The notes under the pieces are model-generated. The model saw only the letters and a program-made list of their open reading frames with translations. It had not been told where the DNA came from and made no database searches. The position numbers were made by a program, and so were the translations under genes. 64,000 bases of DNA from Bacteroidota bacterium (GTDB lineage: Bacteria > Bacteroidota > Bacteroidia > Flavobacteriales > Flavobacteriaceae), in contig JAEYTL010000008.1 in NCBI GenBank assembly GCA_023434025.1, forward strand, positions 124,001 to 188,000, read 5' to 3'. Shown here piece after piece: positions 8,357-16,666 of the stretch; within the stretch, counting starts at the first letter, position 1, and the number at the start of each line of letters is the position of its first letter.

Positions 8357-9271
8357 ATGAAAAGAAGAGCTTTTATAAAAAATACCGTAGCCGGTTCAGC
8401 TTTACTGGGGTTGGGAGGCGTGCCAGCAAGTGCATTCACACAGCCAAAAATAAAATACCTGACTATTTTGCATACCAACGATGTACATAGCCATATTGAT
8501 CCGTTTCCGGCCAATCATCCCAAATACCCCAACATGGGCGGCGTGGTAAAGCGGGCAGTTCTTATTGATAAAATCAGAAAAGAAAATCCGAATGTTTTGT
8601 TGCTGGATGCCGGCGACAGTTTTCAAGGAACACCTTATTTTAACTATTATGGCGGTGAACTGGAATTCAAGCTCATGTCTAAAATGGGCTATGAGGCCAC
8701 AACCATTGGAAATCATGAGTTCGATAACGGCATCGATGGCTTAGCTGCTCAAATGCCTTATGCTAACTTTGATATCCTCTCGGCCAATTATGATTTTAAA
8801 AACACAATTATGCATCCTTTTGTAAAACCATACAAAGTGTTCCATAAAGACGGTATAAAAGTAGGTGTTTTTGGGTTAGGGGTTGAATTAGCCGGATTGG
8901 TGGACAAAAAGATGTATAAAGAAACAGTTTATCTGGATCCGGTTGAAATTTCAACTGACGTTGCCCAAAGACTTAAATTTGAAGAAAAATGCGATATCAT
9001 AATCTGTTTGTCTCATCTGGGCTATGCCTATAAAAATGAACCAGATAAAATTTGCGACACGAAACTTGCAGCCTTAACCCGCCATATCGATTTGATTATA
9101 GGAGGTCATACACATACTTTTTTAGACAAACCCACTGTTATAAAAAATATTGACAATCAAGAGGTTTTAGTAAATCAGGTAGGATGCTACGGAATTAATC
9201 TTGGCAGAATTGATTTTTATTTTGATACCGATTCCTCTGTCATCTCAAAAGGTAAGTCCATTATCGTTTGA
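8357..9271 (+). CDS. Bifunctional metallophosphatase / 5'-nucleotidase catalytic subunit
   Basis: A 304-residue calcineurin-like metallophosphoesterase matching the N-terminal catalytic domain of UshA. Metal ligands are visible: Asp42 and His44 (ILHTNDVHSH), Asp84 and Asp87 (LLDAGDSFQ), Asn119 and His120 (IGNHEFD), then SHLGY and GGHTHT near the end. The N-terminus KRRAFIKN followed by a hydrophobic run looks like a Tat signal peptide, implying export in folded, metal-loaded form. It follows the separate substrate-binding lipoprotein, and both are presumably needed to hydrolyse nucleotides outside the cytoplasmic membrane. Its last 55 bases overlap the convergent membrane-protein gene. Confidence 0.92.
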   Translation: MKRRAFIKNTVAGSALLGLGGVPASAFTQPKIKYLTILHTNDVHSHIDPFPANHPKYPNMGGVVKRAVLIDKIRKENPNVLLLDAGDSFQGTPYFNYYGGELEFKLMSKMGYEATTIGNHEFDNGIDGLAAQMPYANFDILSANYDFKNTIMHPFVKPYKVFHKDGIKVGVFGLGVELAGLVDKKMYKETVYLDPVEISTDVAQRLKFEEKCDIIICLSHLGYAYKNEPDKICDTKLAALTRHIDLIIGGHTHTFLDKPTVIKNIDNQEVLVNQVGCYGINLGRIDFYFDTDSSVISKGKSIIV

Positions 9272-9933
9272 TGCTCTGAAAGCAACAAATAACGCATAAA
9301 CAAATACTGACCGCCAAAAAAACTAATGGTTCGTATGGGCTTGAATACCGGAACTGTCAGGTAATACCTTTCAATCATAAAAACAAAAATCAGCAAAGTA
9401 AATAGCAATGTGCTGATGAGCAGCCAAATGTTTTTTATGTTATCTTCTTCCAAAACATAATTAGAAACAGCTAACCCTCCGAGAAAGGAAATTATAAATG
9501 CATTAATAACAGAAGGCACATAATTTATTCCTAACGAGGGATAAGTCAAACATATCAGATAAAATAAAATTGATAAAAAAGGGAGAAAACCAAGAGTAAC
9601 AGGTATAAAACTGATTTTCTTTGTATTTTTAAGCACTATACTGGTGGCTAATACTACAAAAATTAAAAAGAAAAGCGTTGCACATAAAACACCGACATCT
9701 GATTTTATGAATAAAAATAAGATGGAGAGTAACGAAAATAACAATGAAAAAAGATACCGTTTATTTCGTTTAGCAGAAGCAAAAAAATAGATTAACATTA
9801 CCAAAGTTAGCCCCAAAAACCGGATGGGCATTATCACACTTTCGATCTCAAAATAAACTACAAAAGCCAAAACAATTACAGCTAAAAAAAACACAACTGT
9901 TAAAGCTAGTACTAACCTGGTATTCACACTCAA
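9217..9933 (-). CDS. Integral membrane protein, YhhN/lysoplasmalogenase-like, paralogue 3 of 3
   Basis: A 238-residue, strongly hydrophobic protein with about eight predicted membrane helices. It is a clear paralogue of the next two genes upstream. Shared landmarks are LGGLAVSNYVLEEDN followed by a WLLIST helix, then an aromatic IERYYLTVPVFKPIR loop before the last helix. The layout and the G..LSNY pattern resemble YhhN/TMEM86 (lysoplasmalogenase) proteins, but the similarity is distant and the activity is not established. The reading frame appears to start at TTG 9933 (or GTG 9927), and no ATG fits. Its 3' end overlaps the metallophosphatase gene by 55 bases in convergent orientation. Confidence 0.7.
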   Translation of the reverse strand: MSVNTRLVLALTVVFFLAVIVLAFVVYFEIESVIMPIRFLGLTLVMLIYFFASAKRNKRYLFSLLFSLLSILFLFIKSDVGVLCATLFFLIFVVLATSIVLKNTKKISFIPVTLGFLPFLSILFYLICLTYPSLGINYVPSVINAFIISFLGGLAVSNYVLEEDNIKNIWLLISTLLFTLLIFVFMIERYYLTVPVFKPIRTISFFGGQYLFMRYLLLSEHQTIMDLPFEMTEESVSK

Positions 9934-9941
9934 AATCTTTT

Positions 9942-10628
9942 TTAATTTATTTTATCTGCTTGCTTTTCAGACATTAAAAGATAAAGATAAAAAAAATAAT
10001 GAGCCGACATCAAAACTAAAACACGAATAGGTTGAAAAATAGGAATAAAGAGATAATATTTCTGAATCACAAACAAAAAAACAATAATGGTGTATAAAAA
10101 AGTGCTTATTAAAAGCCACGTATGCTTAAACCCTTCATCCATCAAATAATTTGATAAAGACAGACCTCCCAGAAGCGAAACTAAAACCACATTTACAACC
10201 GCTACCCAAAAACTCTGTCCGAGCGAATCTTGTGTCAGCACAATAAAATACATCAATGGGAAGAGAAAAAAAATACTCCCGATTCCAACGGTAAAAAAGG
10301 AAAGACTGGAAGACGCCTTTACCACCAAAAAAATGGTAATAAACCGATAAAGCAAAAAAGCGATTAAACCGTAATTAAGCAGTACGGCGTCATTTGTTAT
10401 GAACAAAACATTAGACATTGCCGCACATAACAACGCAAACAGATAGAGCTTGTTTTTTTGTTCGGATGTGACCGCATACAATAACATTAAAACGGGTATG
10501 CTAATTGATTTTAAAATGTATTCAATTCTTCTGTACTCTAAAAAAACGACAACCAACAACAGAAATACAATTAATATAAAAACTGAAGATACTACTTTAA
10601 AATACTTGATTTGCAGATATTCCTTCAT
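9942..10628 (-). CDS. Integral membrane protein, YhhN/lysoplasmalogenase-like, paralogue 2 of 3
   Basis: A 228-residue membrane protein with about eight hydrophobic helices, paralogous to its two neighbours. The shared pattern is SEQKNKLYLFALLCAAMSNVLFITND in the third-helix region (compare SDERNLLFFL.. in paralogue 1), LLGGLSLSNYLMDEG, and a QKYYLFIPIFQPIR loop before the final helix. The conserved acidic residue after the NVLFI helix could correspond to a catalytic Asp of YhhN proteins, but I cannot confirm this. It starts 30 bases after paralogue 1 and ends 8 bases before paralogue 3, so the three form one unit. Confidence 0.72.
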   Translation of the reverse strand: MKEYLQIKYFKVVSSVFILIVFLLLVVVFLEYRRIEYILKSISIPVLMLLYAVTSEQKNKLYLFALLCAAMSNVLFITNDAVLLNYGLIAFLLYRFITIFLVVKASSSLSFFTVGIGSIFFLFPLMYFIVLTQDSLGQSFWVAVVNVVLVSLLGGLSLSNYLMDEGFKHTWLLISTFLYTIIVFLFVIQKYYLFIPIFQPIRVLVLMSAHYFFYLYLLMSEKQADKIN

Positions 10629-10658
10629 ATAAATAAAATCATTAAAACCACAATTAAA

Positions 10659-11321
10659 TTAATTAGATCCGGATCTTTCTATTACCAATATAAATTTGTA
10701 AAAAGCGTAGTAGGCAAAGGCATTTAAACTCATTGCAATAGGCCTGAAAATCTGCAATTGTATATAAAATTTCTCAATAAAAATGATAAAATGGAGTGTC
10801 ACAAAAGATAAAACACATATTAACAGCCAAGAACTCCTACTGCTGTCATTCATGATATAGTGTGATAATGCAATTCCTCCGAGCAGGGAAATCAAACTGT
10901 TGTGTATAATCATAATATAATAGACTTCTTTAGACAATAAGTCCGTATCAAAAAAGATATAGAAAAAAATGAGTAAAAAAGGAACTGATGCAAGAATAAC
11001 AGGAATAAAGTCTTTTGTTTTCATTACTTTAAGTATGTAAAAAATACTGATTAAACGGTGTAGACCAAAAACAATTAATCCGGCAAAAACAAATTGCATA
11101 TCCTTAGGTATAAATAATACATTCGTGATTAAAGAGGTTCCGATTGTAAGAAAAAAAAGTAGATTTCTTTCATCCGAATTATTCCAGTACAAAAGCATTA
11201 AAACAGCGGAAATCAGGGGTTTGAAAACATAAATCAGGGGGATAACTCTAAAATATTCGGCAACTACCTCAACTAAAGCAACAATGAACAAAACACCAGT
11301 TAACACCTTCACTTTATCCAT
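10659..11321 (-). CDS. Integral membrane protein, YhhN/lysoplasmalogenase-like, paralogue 1 of 3
   Basis: The first gene of a tandem triplet, 220 residues with about eight hydrophobic helices. It has the KPLISAVLMLLYW segment, the NNSDERN loop and the LITNVLFIPKD helix end. LLGGIALSHYIMND and a final IEKFYIQLQIFRPI loop follow. The KPL... and GG.ALS patterns are what suggest the YhhN fold, which in other bacteria and in human TMEM86 is linked to lysoplasmalogen hydrolysis. The assignment is tentative. Upstream lies a 130-base AT-rich gap ending in the terminator of the preceding isomerase gene. Confidence 0.7.
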   Translation of the reverse strand: MDKVKVLTGVLFIVALVEVVAEYFRVIPLIYVFKPLISAVLMLLYWNNSDERNLLFFLTIGTSLITNVLFIPKDMQFVFAGLIVFGLHRLISIFYILKVMKTKDFIPVILASVPFLLIFFYIFFDTDLLSKEVYYIMIIHNSLISLLGGIALSHYIMNDSSRSSWLLICVLSFVTLHFIIFIEKFYIQLQIFRPIAMSLNAFAYYAFYKFILVIERSGSN

Positions 11322-11394
11322 ATCCTTAAATAATTATTAAATTACCAATAAAGTTAACAAATATTTAGTTAATTAAAAAAAATACATGTATTTA

Positions 11395-11432
11395 AAATAA
11401 AAAAAACCAAAGCCTTAGAAAAGCTTTGGTTC
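11395..11432 (-). terminator. Rho-independent terminator after the isomerase cluster
   Basis: A 9-bp perfect stem (AACCAAAGC at 405-413 pairs with GCTTTGGTT at 423-431) is followed on the minus strand by a run of eight T's. It lies 20 bases after the stop codon of the last peptidyl-prolyl isomerase gene. A T-rich run on the plus strand also makes it potentially bidirectional. Confidence 0.85.
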
Positions 11433-11452
11433 CTTTTTATTTTTTTCGGAAA

Positions 11453-12463
11453 TTATTTAATGTCCACTAACTCCGTTGTAAAAATCAAGGTTGCTTTGGC
11501 AGGAATAACAGGTGGTCTTCCGCTTTCACCATACGCTAACCAATAAGGGATAATGAGTTTTGCTTTGGCTCCTTTGTTGAGCAGGGCGATGCCTTCTTCC
11601 CAACCCGGAATAACCATTCGTTGTCCTAATTTAAATTCAATGGGCTGATTACGGTCATAAGAACTATCAAACGGACTACCGTCTGCTAACTCACCTTTAT
11701 AATGTACAGAAACATTATTTCCGGCTGTCGCCTTATTACCTGTACCGGCATTCTCCATAATATAAGCCAGTCCTGAGGGAAGGATAGTTGCTTTAGGAAA
11801 CGTTTTTTTTACATATTGATTAAACTTAACCTTCTCCGCTTTTAATTCTTCTTCCTTTTGTTTTTTCAGTGCTTCTTCAGCTGCATGTCTGCCCAAAAAT
11901 ACTTTCGGAGCATCGAATTTCTTTGCGGCATCCCCTACCCTTATAATCTTTACCTTATCCATAACATCGTTCTGAACAATGGCATCCACGACATCCTGAC
12001 CTTCTATAACATGACCAAAAACAGTATGTTTCCCGTCTAAATGCGGTGTAGGAACGTGTGTAATAAAAAACTGTGAGCCATTTGTTCCTTTCCCGGCATT
12101 TGCCATAGAAAGAATTCCGGGTCTGTCATGTTTCAAATCCGTAATTTCATCTGCAAATTTATACCCGGGTCCGCTGGTTCCTGTTCCGGTCGGGTCACCA
12201 CCCTGAATCATAAAACTGGCAATAACACGGTGAAATTTTAATCCGTCAAAATAAGGCTTCCCCTTAAGATTATCAGACACTTCCGTATTTGTTCCTTCTG
12301 CCAGTGACACAAAATTGGCTACTGTAATCGGTGTTTTTTCATATTCTAATTTTAAAAGAATTTTACCTTTCAGAGTTTGAATTTCAGCATATAGTCCGTT
12401 TTCCTTTTGAGCAGAAGCACTCAATGAACAAATGGCTAAAACGATTAAAACGATTTTTTTCAT
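11453..12463 (-). CDS. Exported dual-family peptidyl-prolyl isomerase (cyclophilin-FKBP fusion)
   Basis: A 336-residue protein with a signal peptide (residues 1-18, ending SASAQ) and two prolyl isomerase domains. The N-terminal cyclophilin domain (about 25-185) contains FDGLKFHRVIASFMIQGGDP, GTNGSQFFIT and FGHVIEG. After a charged linker of about 45 residues comes an FKBP domain (about 240-336) with VSVHYKGELADGSPFDSS, VIPGWEEG and PYWLAYGESG. The domain order is that of bacterial cyclophilin-FKBP dual immunophilins. A slightly longer frame begins at TTG 12472, but ATG 12463 leads directly into the signal peptide. It starts 9 bases after a closely related gene and probably acts as a periplasmic folding helper. 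Confidence 0.92.
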   Translation of the reverse strand: MKKIVLIVLAICSLSASAQKENGLYAEIQTLKGKILLKLEYEKTPITVANFVSLAEGTNTEVSDNLKGKPYFDGLKFHRVIASFMIQGGDPTGTGTSGPGYKFADEITDLKHDRPGILSMANAGKGTNGSQFFITHVPTPHLDGKHTVFGHVIEGQDVVDAIVQNDVMDKVKIIRVGDAAKKFDAPKVFLGRHAAEEALKKQKEEELKAEKVKFNQYVKKTFPKATILPSGLAYIMENAGTGNKATAGNNVSVHYKGELADGSPFDSSYDRNQPIEFKLGQRMVIPGWEEGIALLNKGAKAKLIIPYWLAYGESGRPPVIPAKATLIFTTELVDIK

Positions 12464-12472
12464 ATGATACAA

Positions 12473-13603
12473 TTATTGATTGGGTAAATTTTCTAAAAGC
12501 TCTAACTCAAAAATCAGATTGGTATTGGGCGGAATTACACCCCCGGCCCCGGCTTCACCATATCCTAAATGAGAAGGGATAAACAAAATAGCCTTATCGC
12601 CCAAATTCATTTTTTCCAATCCTTCCAAAAACCCGGGAATCAGACCGGTTTTATTTCCGTATTGGAACGGAAAGGGAACATAAGCTTTAGCATCTGCTTT
12701 TTGCTGATTGAATTTTCCAAAGGCTTTTGAAACATCTTCATGGCTGGAATCAAATAATTCCCCGTTTTCAAAAAAACCGGCATAGTGCACATAAACCGTT
12801 GAGCCTGCCGCCGGCTTCTTACCGTTTCCTTTTTGATAAATGGCATACTCCAAACCGGTAGATGTTTTTTGTGCTGCTTTTTTCTGGGCTTCAAAAAAGG
12901 CTACTTTTGCATCAATCACATCTTTAAATTTAGCCAAAAACTCTGCTTTTTCTGCAGCCGCTTTCTCGTCTGCTTTCTTTCTGTTCTCTGCTTCGACTTT
13001 CAAGCGGTCGTTAAATACTTTTACCGCATCAAACTTTTTAGCTGCCTCTCCGTTTCTCACAATTTTTATCGACTCAATTACATCCGAAGCAGCAATGGCA
13101 TTCACCACTTCCTGTCCTTCTCTGACTTTACCGAAAACGGTATGTCTTCCGTCTAAAAATTTCGTTTCAACATGCGTAATAAAAAATTGTGAGCCGTTTG
13201 TTCCGGGACCGGCATTGGCCATGGATAAAATACCCGGACCATCATGTGATAAATCGGTAATTTCATCCATAAAGTTATATCCGGGACCTCCACTTCCGTT
13301 TCCGGCCGGATCACCTCCCTGAATCATGAAGTTTGCTTCCACCCTGTGAAAAGTTAAACCGTCATAAAACGGAACGCCCTTTTTGGCTTCATCTGTCACA
13401 TGCTCGTTGGTTCCTTCTGTCAACGAAATAAAATTAGCCACCGTAATCGGGGCTTTTTGATATTCTAACTGTGCAACAATTTCTCCTTTGGCTGTTTTAA
13501 TGACAGCAAAAATCCCATCTCCCAAATGATCGTAATCCTTTCCACACGACACTAAAAGCATTGAAGCTGTTATACTTAAAAACAGCATTTTTAATTTTTT
13601 CAT
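12473..13603 (-). CDS. Lipoprotein dual-family peptidyl-prolyl isomerase (cyclophilin-FKBP fusion)
   Basis: A 376-residue paralogue of the next gene. A lipobox LLVSC puts the acylated Cys at residue 20. The cyclophilin domain (about 28-195) shows FYDGLTFHRVEANFMIQGGD, GTNGSQFFIT and FGKVREGQEV. A lysine/alanine-rich coiled-coil linker (about 200-245) precedes a C-terminal FKBP domain (about 255-372) with VYVHYAGFFENGELFDSS, LIPGFLEGLEKM and PSHLGYGEAG. Catalytic patterns of both families look intact. It lies 8 bases after gldI, so three envelope prolyl isomerases are encoded together. Confidence 0.92.
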   Translation of the reverse strand: MKKLKMLFLSITASMLLVSCGKDYDHLGDGIFAVIKTAKGEIVAQLEYQKAPITVANFISLTEGTNEHVTDEAKKGVPFYDGLTFHRVEANFMIQGGDPAGNGSGGPGYNFMDEITDLSHDGPGILSMANAGPGTNGSQFFITHVETKFLDGRHTVFGKVREGQEVVNAIAASDVIESIKIVRNGEAAKKFDAVKVFNDRLKVEAENRKKADEKAAAEKAEFLAKFKDVIDAKVAFFEAQKKAAQKTSTGLEYAIYQKGNGKKPAAGSTVYVHYAGFFENGELFDSSHEDVSKAFGKFNQQKADAKAYVPFPFQYGNKTGLIPGFLEGLEKMNLGDKAILFIPSHLGYGEAGAGGVIPPNTNLIFELELLENLPNQ

Positions 13604-13611
13604 ATTTTTTC

Positions 13612-14211
13612 TTACTGATTATTGATTATTGAACTATTATTTTCTTTTTTAATTTTTTTTAAATCGCTTTCTTTGGCAAAGTCATTCAGTGTTACGGTAC
13701 ACATAATCGGAACGTTTGCTCCGATCCGGTTTTTATCTCCCAAATAGCCATAGGCAATGTGTGAAGGAAATAAAAAAGTTATCTTTTCATTTTTTCTCAT
13801 CAGTTTGATACCGTCCCGGAGACCAATCATTATTTCTTCTTTGTCAACCAAATAATCCTGTGGTCTTAATTCTAAAGCTGTATAAATTACATTCCCTTTC
13901 AAATCGTTTATTTCATACTCAAAAAAAGCGACATCACCTCTTTTTGGCCTTAGTGTGTCCTTTTCGTTTTTAATCTCATAAGTGTACCAGTACCCTCTTT
14001 TTGAGGTATAGTATTTTTTATCCGGATTACTCTTGATAACAGAGTCAATCAGCTTCTCTTCTTCGGCTACTAATTTTTTATTCCGAACAACTGACTCCTT
14101 TATAAAACTGCCGGAGGATTTTCGGATTGGTCTTCTGGCTTCCGGATTCTGACATCCGATAGCGAATAATATGCCAAAAAACAGCATAACAAAAAAATAT
14201 TTTGATTTCAT
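13612..14211 (-). CDS. gldI: Gliding motility-associated peptidyl-prolyl isomerase GldI
   Basis: GldI is an FKBP-type lipoprotein required for Flavobacterium gliding, thought to help fold parts of the gliding/type IX secretion machinery. The protein has a lipobox (FAIGC, Cys at residue 20 from this start), then the NPEARRPI segment typical of GldI. The C-terminal FKBP-like domain (about 90-185) contains FFEYEINDLKGNVIY, IMIGLRDGIKLM and FPSHIAYGYLGD. An ATG six bases upstream (14217) is also possible, but ATG 14211 overlaps the nrnA stop as TGATG, the usual coupling arrangement. The neighbours downstream are two more prolyl isomerases. Confidence 0.9.
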   Translation of the reverse strand: MKSKYFFVMLFFGILFAIGCQNPEARRPIRKSSGSFIKESVVRNKKLVAEEEKLIDSVIKSNPDKKYYTSKRGYWYTYEIKNEKDTLRPKRGDVAFFEYEINDLKGNVIYTALELRPQDYLVDKEEIMIGLRDGIKLMRKNEKITFLFPSHIAYGYLGDKNRIGANVPIMCTVTLNDFAKESDLKKIKKENNSSIINNQ

Positions 14212-15224
14212 CAGCATTTCAATTGAGGGTGATTTTTTACAACATGTTCAAATTGTTTAACGGTTTCGGACATTGAGAGAAATGATTTTCCTCCCGCTGC
14301 ATTATGGTGACCTCCTCCGTTAAAATATTCGCGGGATAATTGATTTACATCAAAATCTCCCAAAGAACGCAATGATATTTTGATGATCCCTTCTTCTTTG
14401 TTTTCAATAAAAATGGCTGTAAAGATAATATCTTTAATGGCTAATCCATAGTTCACTATTCCTTCTGTATCGCCTTTTTTATAATGAAAACGATCCAGTT
14501 CTTCCTGTGTTAATGTAATGTAGGAGGTTTTATGCTGTTTAATGATTTTCATATTTTGAAGAGCCCTGCCCAGCAATTGTAAACTCTCATACGAATTATT
14601 ATTAAAAAGCAGGTTGTGAATCTTGCTGTTCTCAACACCTAAATCTATTAAATCAGCCACAATACGGTGTGTCTTCCCGCTTGTTTTAGGAAACTTAAAG
14701 GAGCCAGAATCCGTTACAATACCCGTATAAATACAAGTGGCTATTGTTTTATCGATATATTTGACATCACTCACCGCTTGAATAAAATCATAAACCATTT
14801 CACAGGTTGAGCCGTAATTGGTATCTGAAAAAGTTATGCAGGCGTAAGTGTCGGGAGCCTGATGGTGATCAATCATGACAAAAGGAGCCTGAAGCGTGCT
14901 CAACACACTTTCCATTTCGCCTGTGCGGTGCAATGCGTTAAAATCTAGTGTAAAAATCAACTCTGCTTTTTCCAGTATATCCTTTGTGCTTCTTTTATCT
15001 TTTTCATAAATCAAAACTTCTGCAGAGCCGGGTAACCAGGCAAGAAAATCTGGGAATTCATTCGGAGAAACAACCACCGGCTGATGGTTCATCTTTTTTA
15101 AAAAGTGGTATAACGCTAAGGTTGACCCCATGGCATCACCGTCTGGATTTCGATGTGGAATAACCGCAATTTTTTTTGATCCCTGAAGCAACTTTTTCGC
15201 TTCGATAATTTGATTTTCTTCCAT
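14211..15224 (-). CDS. nrnA: Bifunctional oligoribonuclease / PAP phosphatase NrnA (DHH family)
   Basis: NrnA degrades oligoribonucleotides of 2-5 residues and dephosphorylates 3'-phosphoadenosine-5'-phosphate. The 337-residue protein has the DHH phosphoesterase motifs: PHRNPDGDAMGST near residue 23, LDFNALHRT, the namesake MIDHHQAP near residue 118, and TGIVTDSGSF. The C-terminal DHHA1 domain contains the RNA-binding GGGHHNAAGG. Length is typical. Its stop overlaps the gldI start, a nrnA-gldI linkage that is common in Flavobacteriia. A 50-base gap separates it from the CLC gene upstream. Confidence 0.94.
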   Translation of the reverse strand: MEENQIIEAKKLLQGSKKIAVIPHRNPDGDAMGSTLALYHFLKKMNHQPVVVSPNEFPDFLAWLPGSAEVLIYEKDKRSTKDILEKAELIFTLDFNALHRTGEMESVLSTLQAPFVMIDHHQAPDTYACITFSDTNYGSTCEMVYDFIQAVSDVKYIDKTIATCIYTGIVTDSGSFKFPKTSGKTHRIVADLIDLGVENSKIHNLLFNNNSYESLQLLGRALQNMKIIKQHKTSYITLTQEELDRFHYKKGDTEGIVNYGLAIKDIIFTAIFIENKEEGIIKISLRSLGDFDVNQLSREYFNGGGHHNAAGGKSFLSMSETVKQFEHVVKNHPQLKC

Positions 15225-15274
15225 AGGATGCGAAGTTACTTTTTTTCTGTTAATAACGAAAAAATAGCCTGAAA

Positions 15275-16522
15275 TTATAAATCCCGAAAAACAGCTTTTT
15301 TAATTTTTCTATAAATATTCCCCTTTACACCTCCAATTATCTGAGTAGTATAAATTCCGGTCATGCCTGAAAATAAATAAGAAACCAGGCAGGCTATTCC
15401 GACAAACAAACCACATGCTGATCCGAATAATTCCATTCCCATTACCGTACAGGCAATTGGTGTGTGTGTGGCTCCTGAAAAAACCGCAACAAACCCCATG
15501 CCTGCCAAAAGAGCAGTGGGTAGCGGAACATAGAGTGATAAAAAGCTTCCCAAAGTTGCTCCGATAAAAAACAAAGGCGTTACTTCTCCTCCTTTAAAAC
15601 CAGCTCCCAGCGTGAATCCGGTAAAGACTATTTTGAGCAGAAAAACATAAAAAAGTTGTTGGTTTTCAAATGATTCTACAATTACCGGAACTCCTAACCC
15701 GATAAATTTGGTGGTTCCCATTAAAAAAACAGCCATTGCAATTATAATTCCTCCCCAAAAAGGACGAAGCGGTGGAAAATGGATATACTTTGCAAACATT
15801 TTTCCCCACCAATGTGTGCTTTTTGAAAACAACATGGCCACCAGCCCAAATAGGATTCCAACCAAAACAGTCCAGACTAAATACCCGAAAGTGATTGTTG
15901 GTACAAACGGAACAGCATAACTTGTGTGGTGAACGGGTAAAAATTCTACCGTAAAATAAGCGACATAAGCAACCAAAAAAGATGGAAACAGGCACTTGTA
16001 ATTTATTTTACTAAAAAAAAGTACTTCAACAGCAAAAATGGCTCCGGCCAGCGGTGTCCCAAAAACAGAAGCGAAACCGGCACTGATTCCGCAAATCAAA
16101 ATGATTTGCCGGTCATCTTTAGCTAAAGTAAAGAGTTTGGTAAACTGATCGGCAATGGCAGCTCCCATTTGAACTGCTGTACCTTCACGACCGGCAGAAC
16201 CTCCCAAAAGATGTGTGATTAATGTTCCTGAAAATACCATTGAAGCCATCTTTAACGGAATTTTACCGGTTGGATTGGAATATTCTTCCAAGATGAGATT
16301 ATTGCCTTTAACAACATCCTTTCCATAGGCATGATACCCATAACCAATTAAAAGTCCACCAAGGGGTAACAACCAAATGATGAGACTATTTTCTTCTCTA
16401 AAATGAGTAACAAACTCTAAACTCAATAGAAACAAACCGGATGCTAACCCGGATAAAATTCCAATAAAAAGAGATAAAATTACCCATCGAAAAAAATAGC
16501 CGGAAACTGATTGTAGCTGCAT
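15275..16522 (-). CDS. CLC-family anion transporter, probably fluoride/proton antiporter type
   Basis: A 415-residue CLC protein with about ten or more hydrophobic helices. It retains the gating glutamate, Glu113, in GGSAGREGTAVQMG, and the GAGFKGGEVTPLFFIGATLG segment near residue 320. The usual chloride-selectivity motif GSGIP is replaced by GNNLI at residues 73-77. To my knowledge loss of that serine and presence of Asn in this position marks the CLC-F branch that exports fluoride in exchange for protons. The family is certain; the fluoride assignment is inference. There are no C-terminal CBS domains. The upstream gap (16523-16666) does not resemble a fluoride riboswitch. Confidence 0.88.
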   Translation of the reverse strand: MQLQSVSGYFFRWVILSLFIGILSGLASGLFLLSLEFVTHFREENSLIIWLLPLGGLLIGYGYHAYGKDVVKGNNLILEEYSNPTGKIPLKMASMVFSGTLITHLLGGSAGREGTAVQMGAAIADQFTKLFTLAKDDRQIILICGISAGFASVFGTPLAGAIFAVEVLFFSKINYKCLFPSFLVAYVAYFTVEFLPVHHTSYAVPFVPTITFGYLVWTVLVGILFGLVAMLFSKSTHWWGKMFAKYIHFPPLRPFWGGIIIAMAVFLMGTTKFIGLGVPVIVESFENQQLFYVFLLKIVFTGFTLGAGFKGGEVTPLFFIGATLGSFLSLYVPLPTALLAGMGFVAVFSGATHTPIACTVMGMELFGSACGLFVGIACLVSYLFSGMTGIYTTQIIGGVKGNIYRKIKKAVFRDL

Positions 16523-16666
16523 TGATAATAATTACGATTCAAAAATAATCATTTTGAACTCGAATTTTATGAAAAAAACGTTGCAAAAAAACAAATTATG
16601 TCAAAAATTAAATAATATTATTATTTTTATGCATTAATTAACAAAGACCTATCCAAATACCACACA

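Noticed and set aside
9217..9271. Frameshift or misassembly at the overlap of the metallophosphatase and membrane-protein genes
   Set aside because: Both frames remain plausible to their stops, and short convergent overlaps are common in compact genomes.
12840..13322. A 160-codon open frame on the plus strand with Ala/Ser-rich translation
   Set aside because: It is antisense to the cyclophilin-FKBP lipoprotein gene, whose motifs are intact; the composition is the mirror image of that gene's Ala/Lys-rich coding.
16523..16666. Fluoride riboswitch upstream of the CLC gene
   Set aside because: The region is AT-rich and lacks the conserved GC-containing helices and pseudoknot pattern of the fluoride aptamer.
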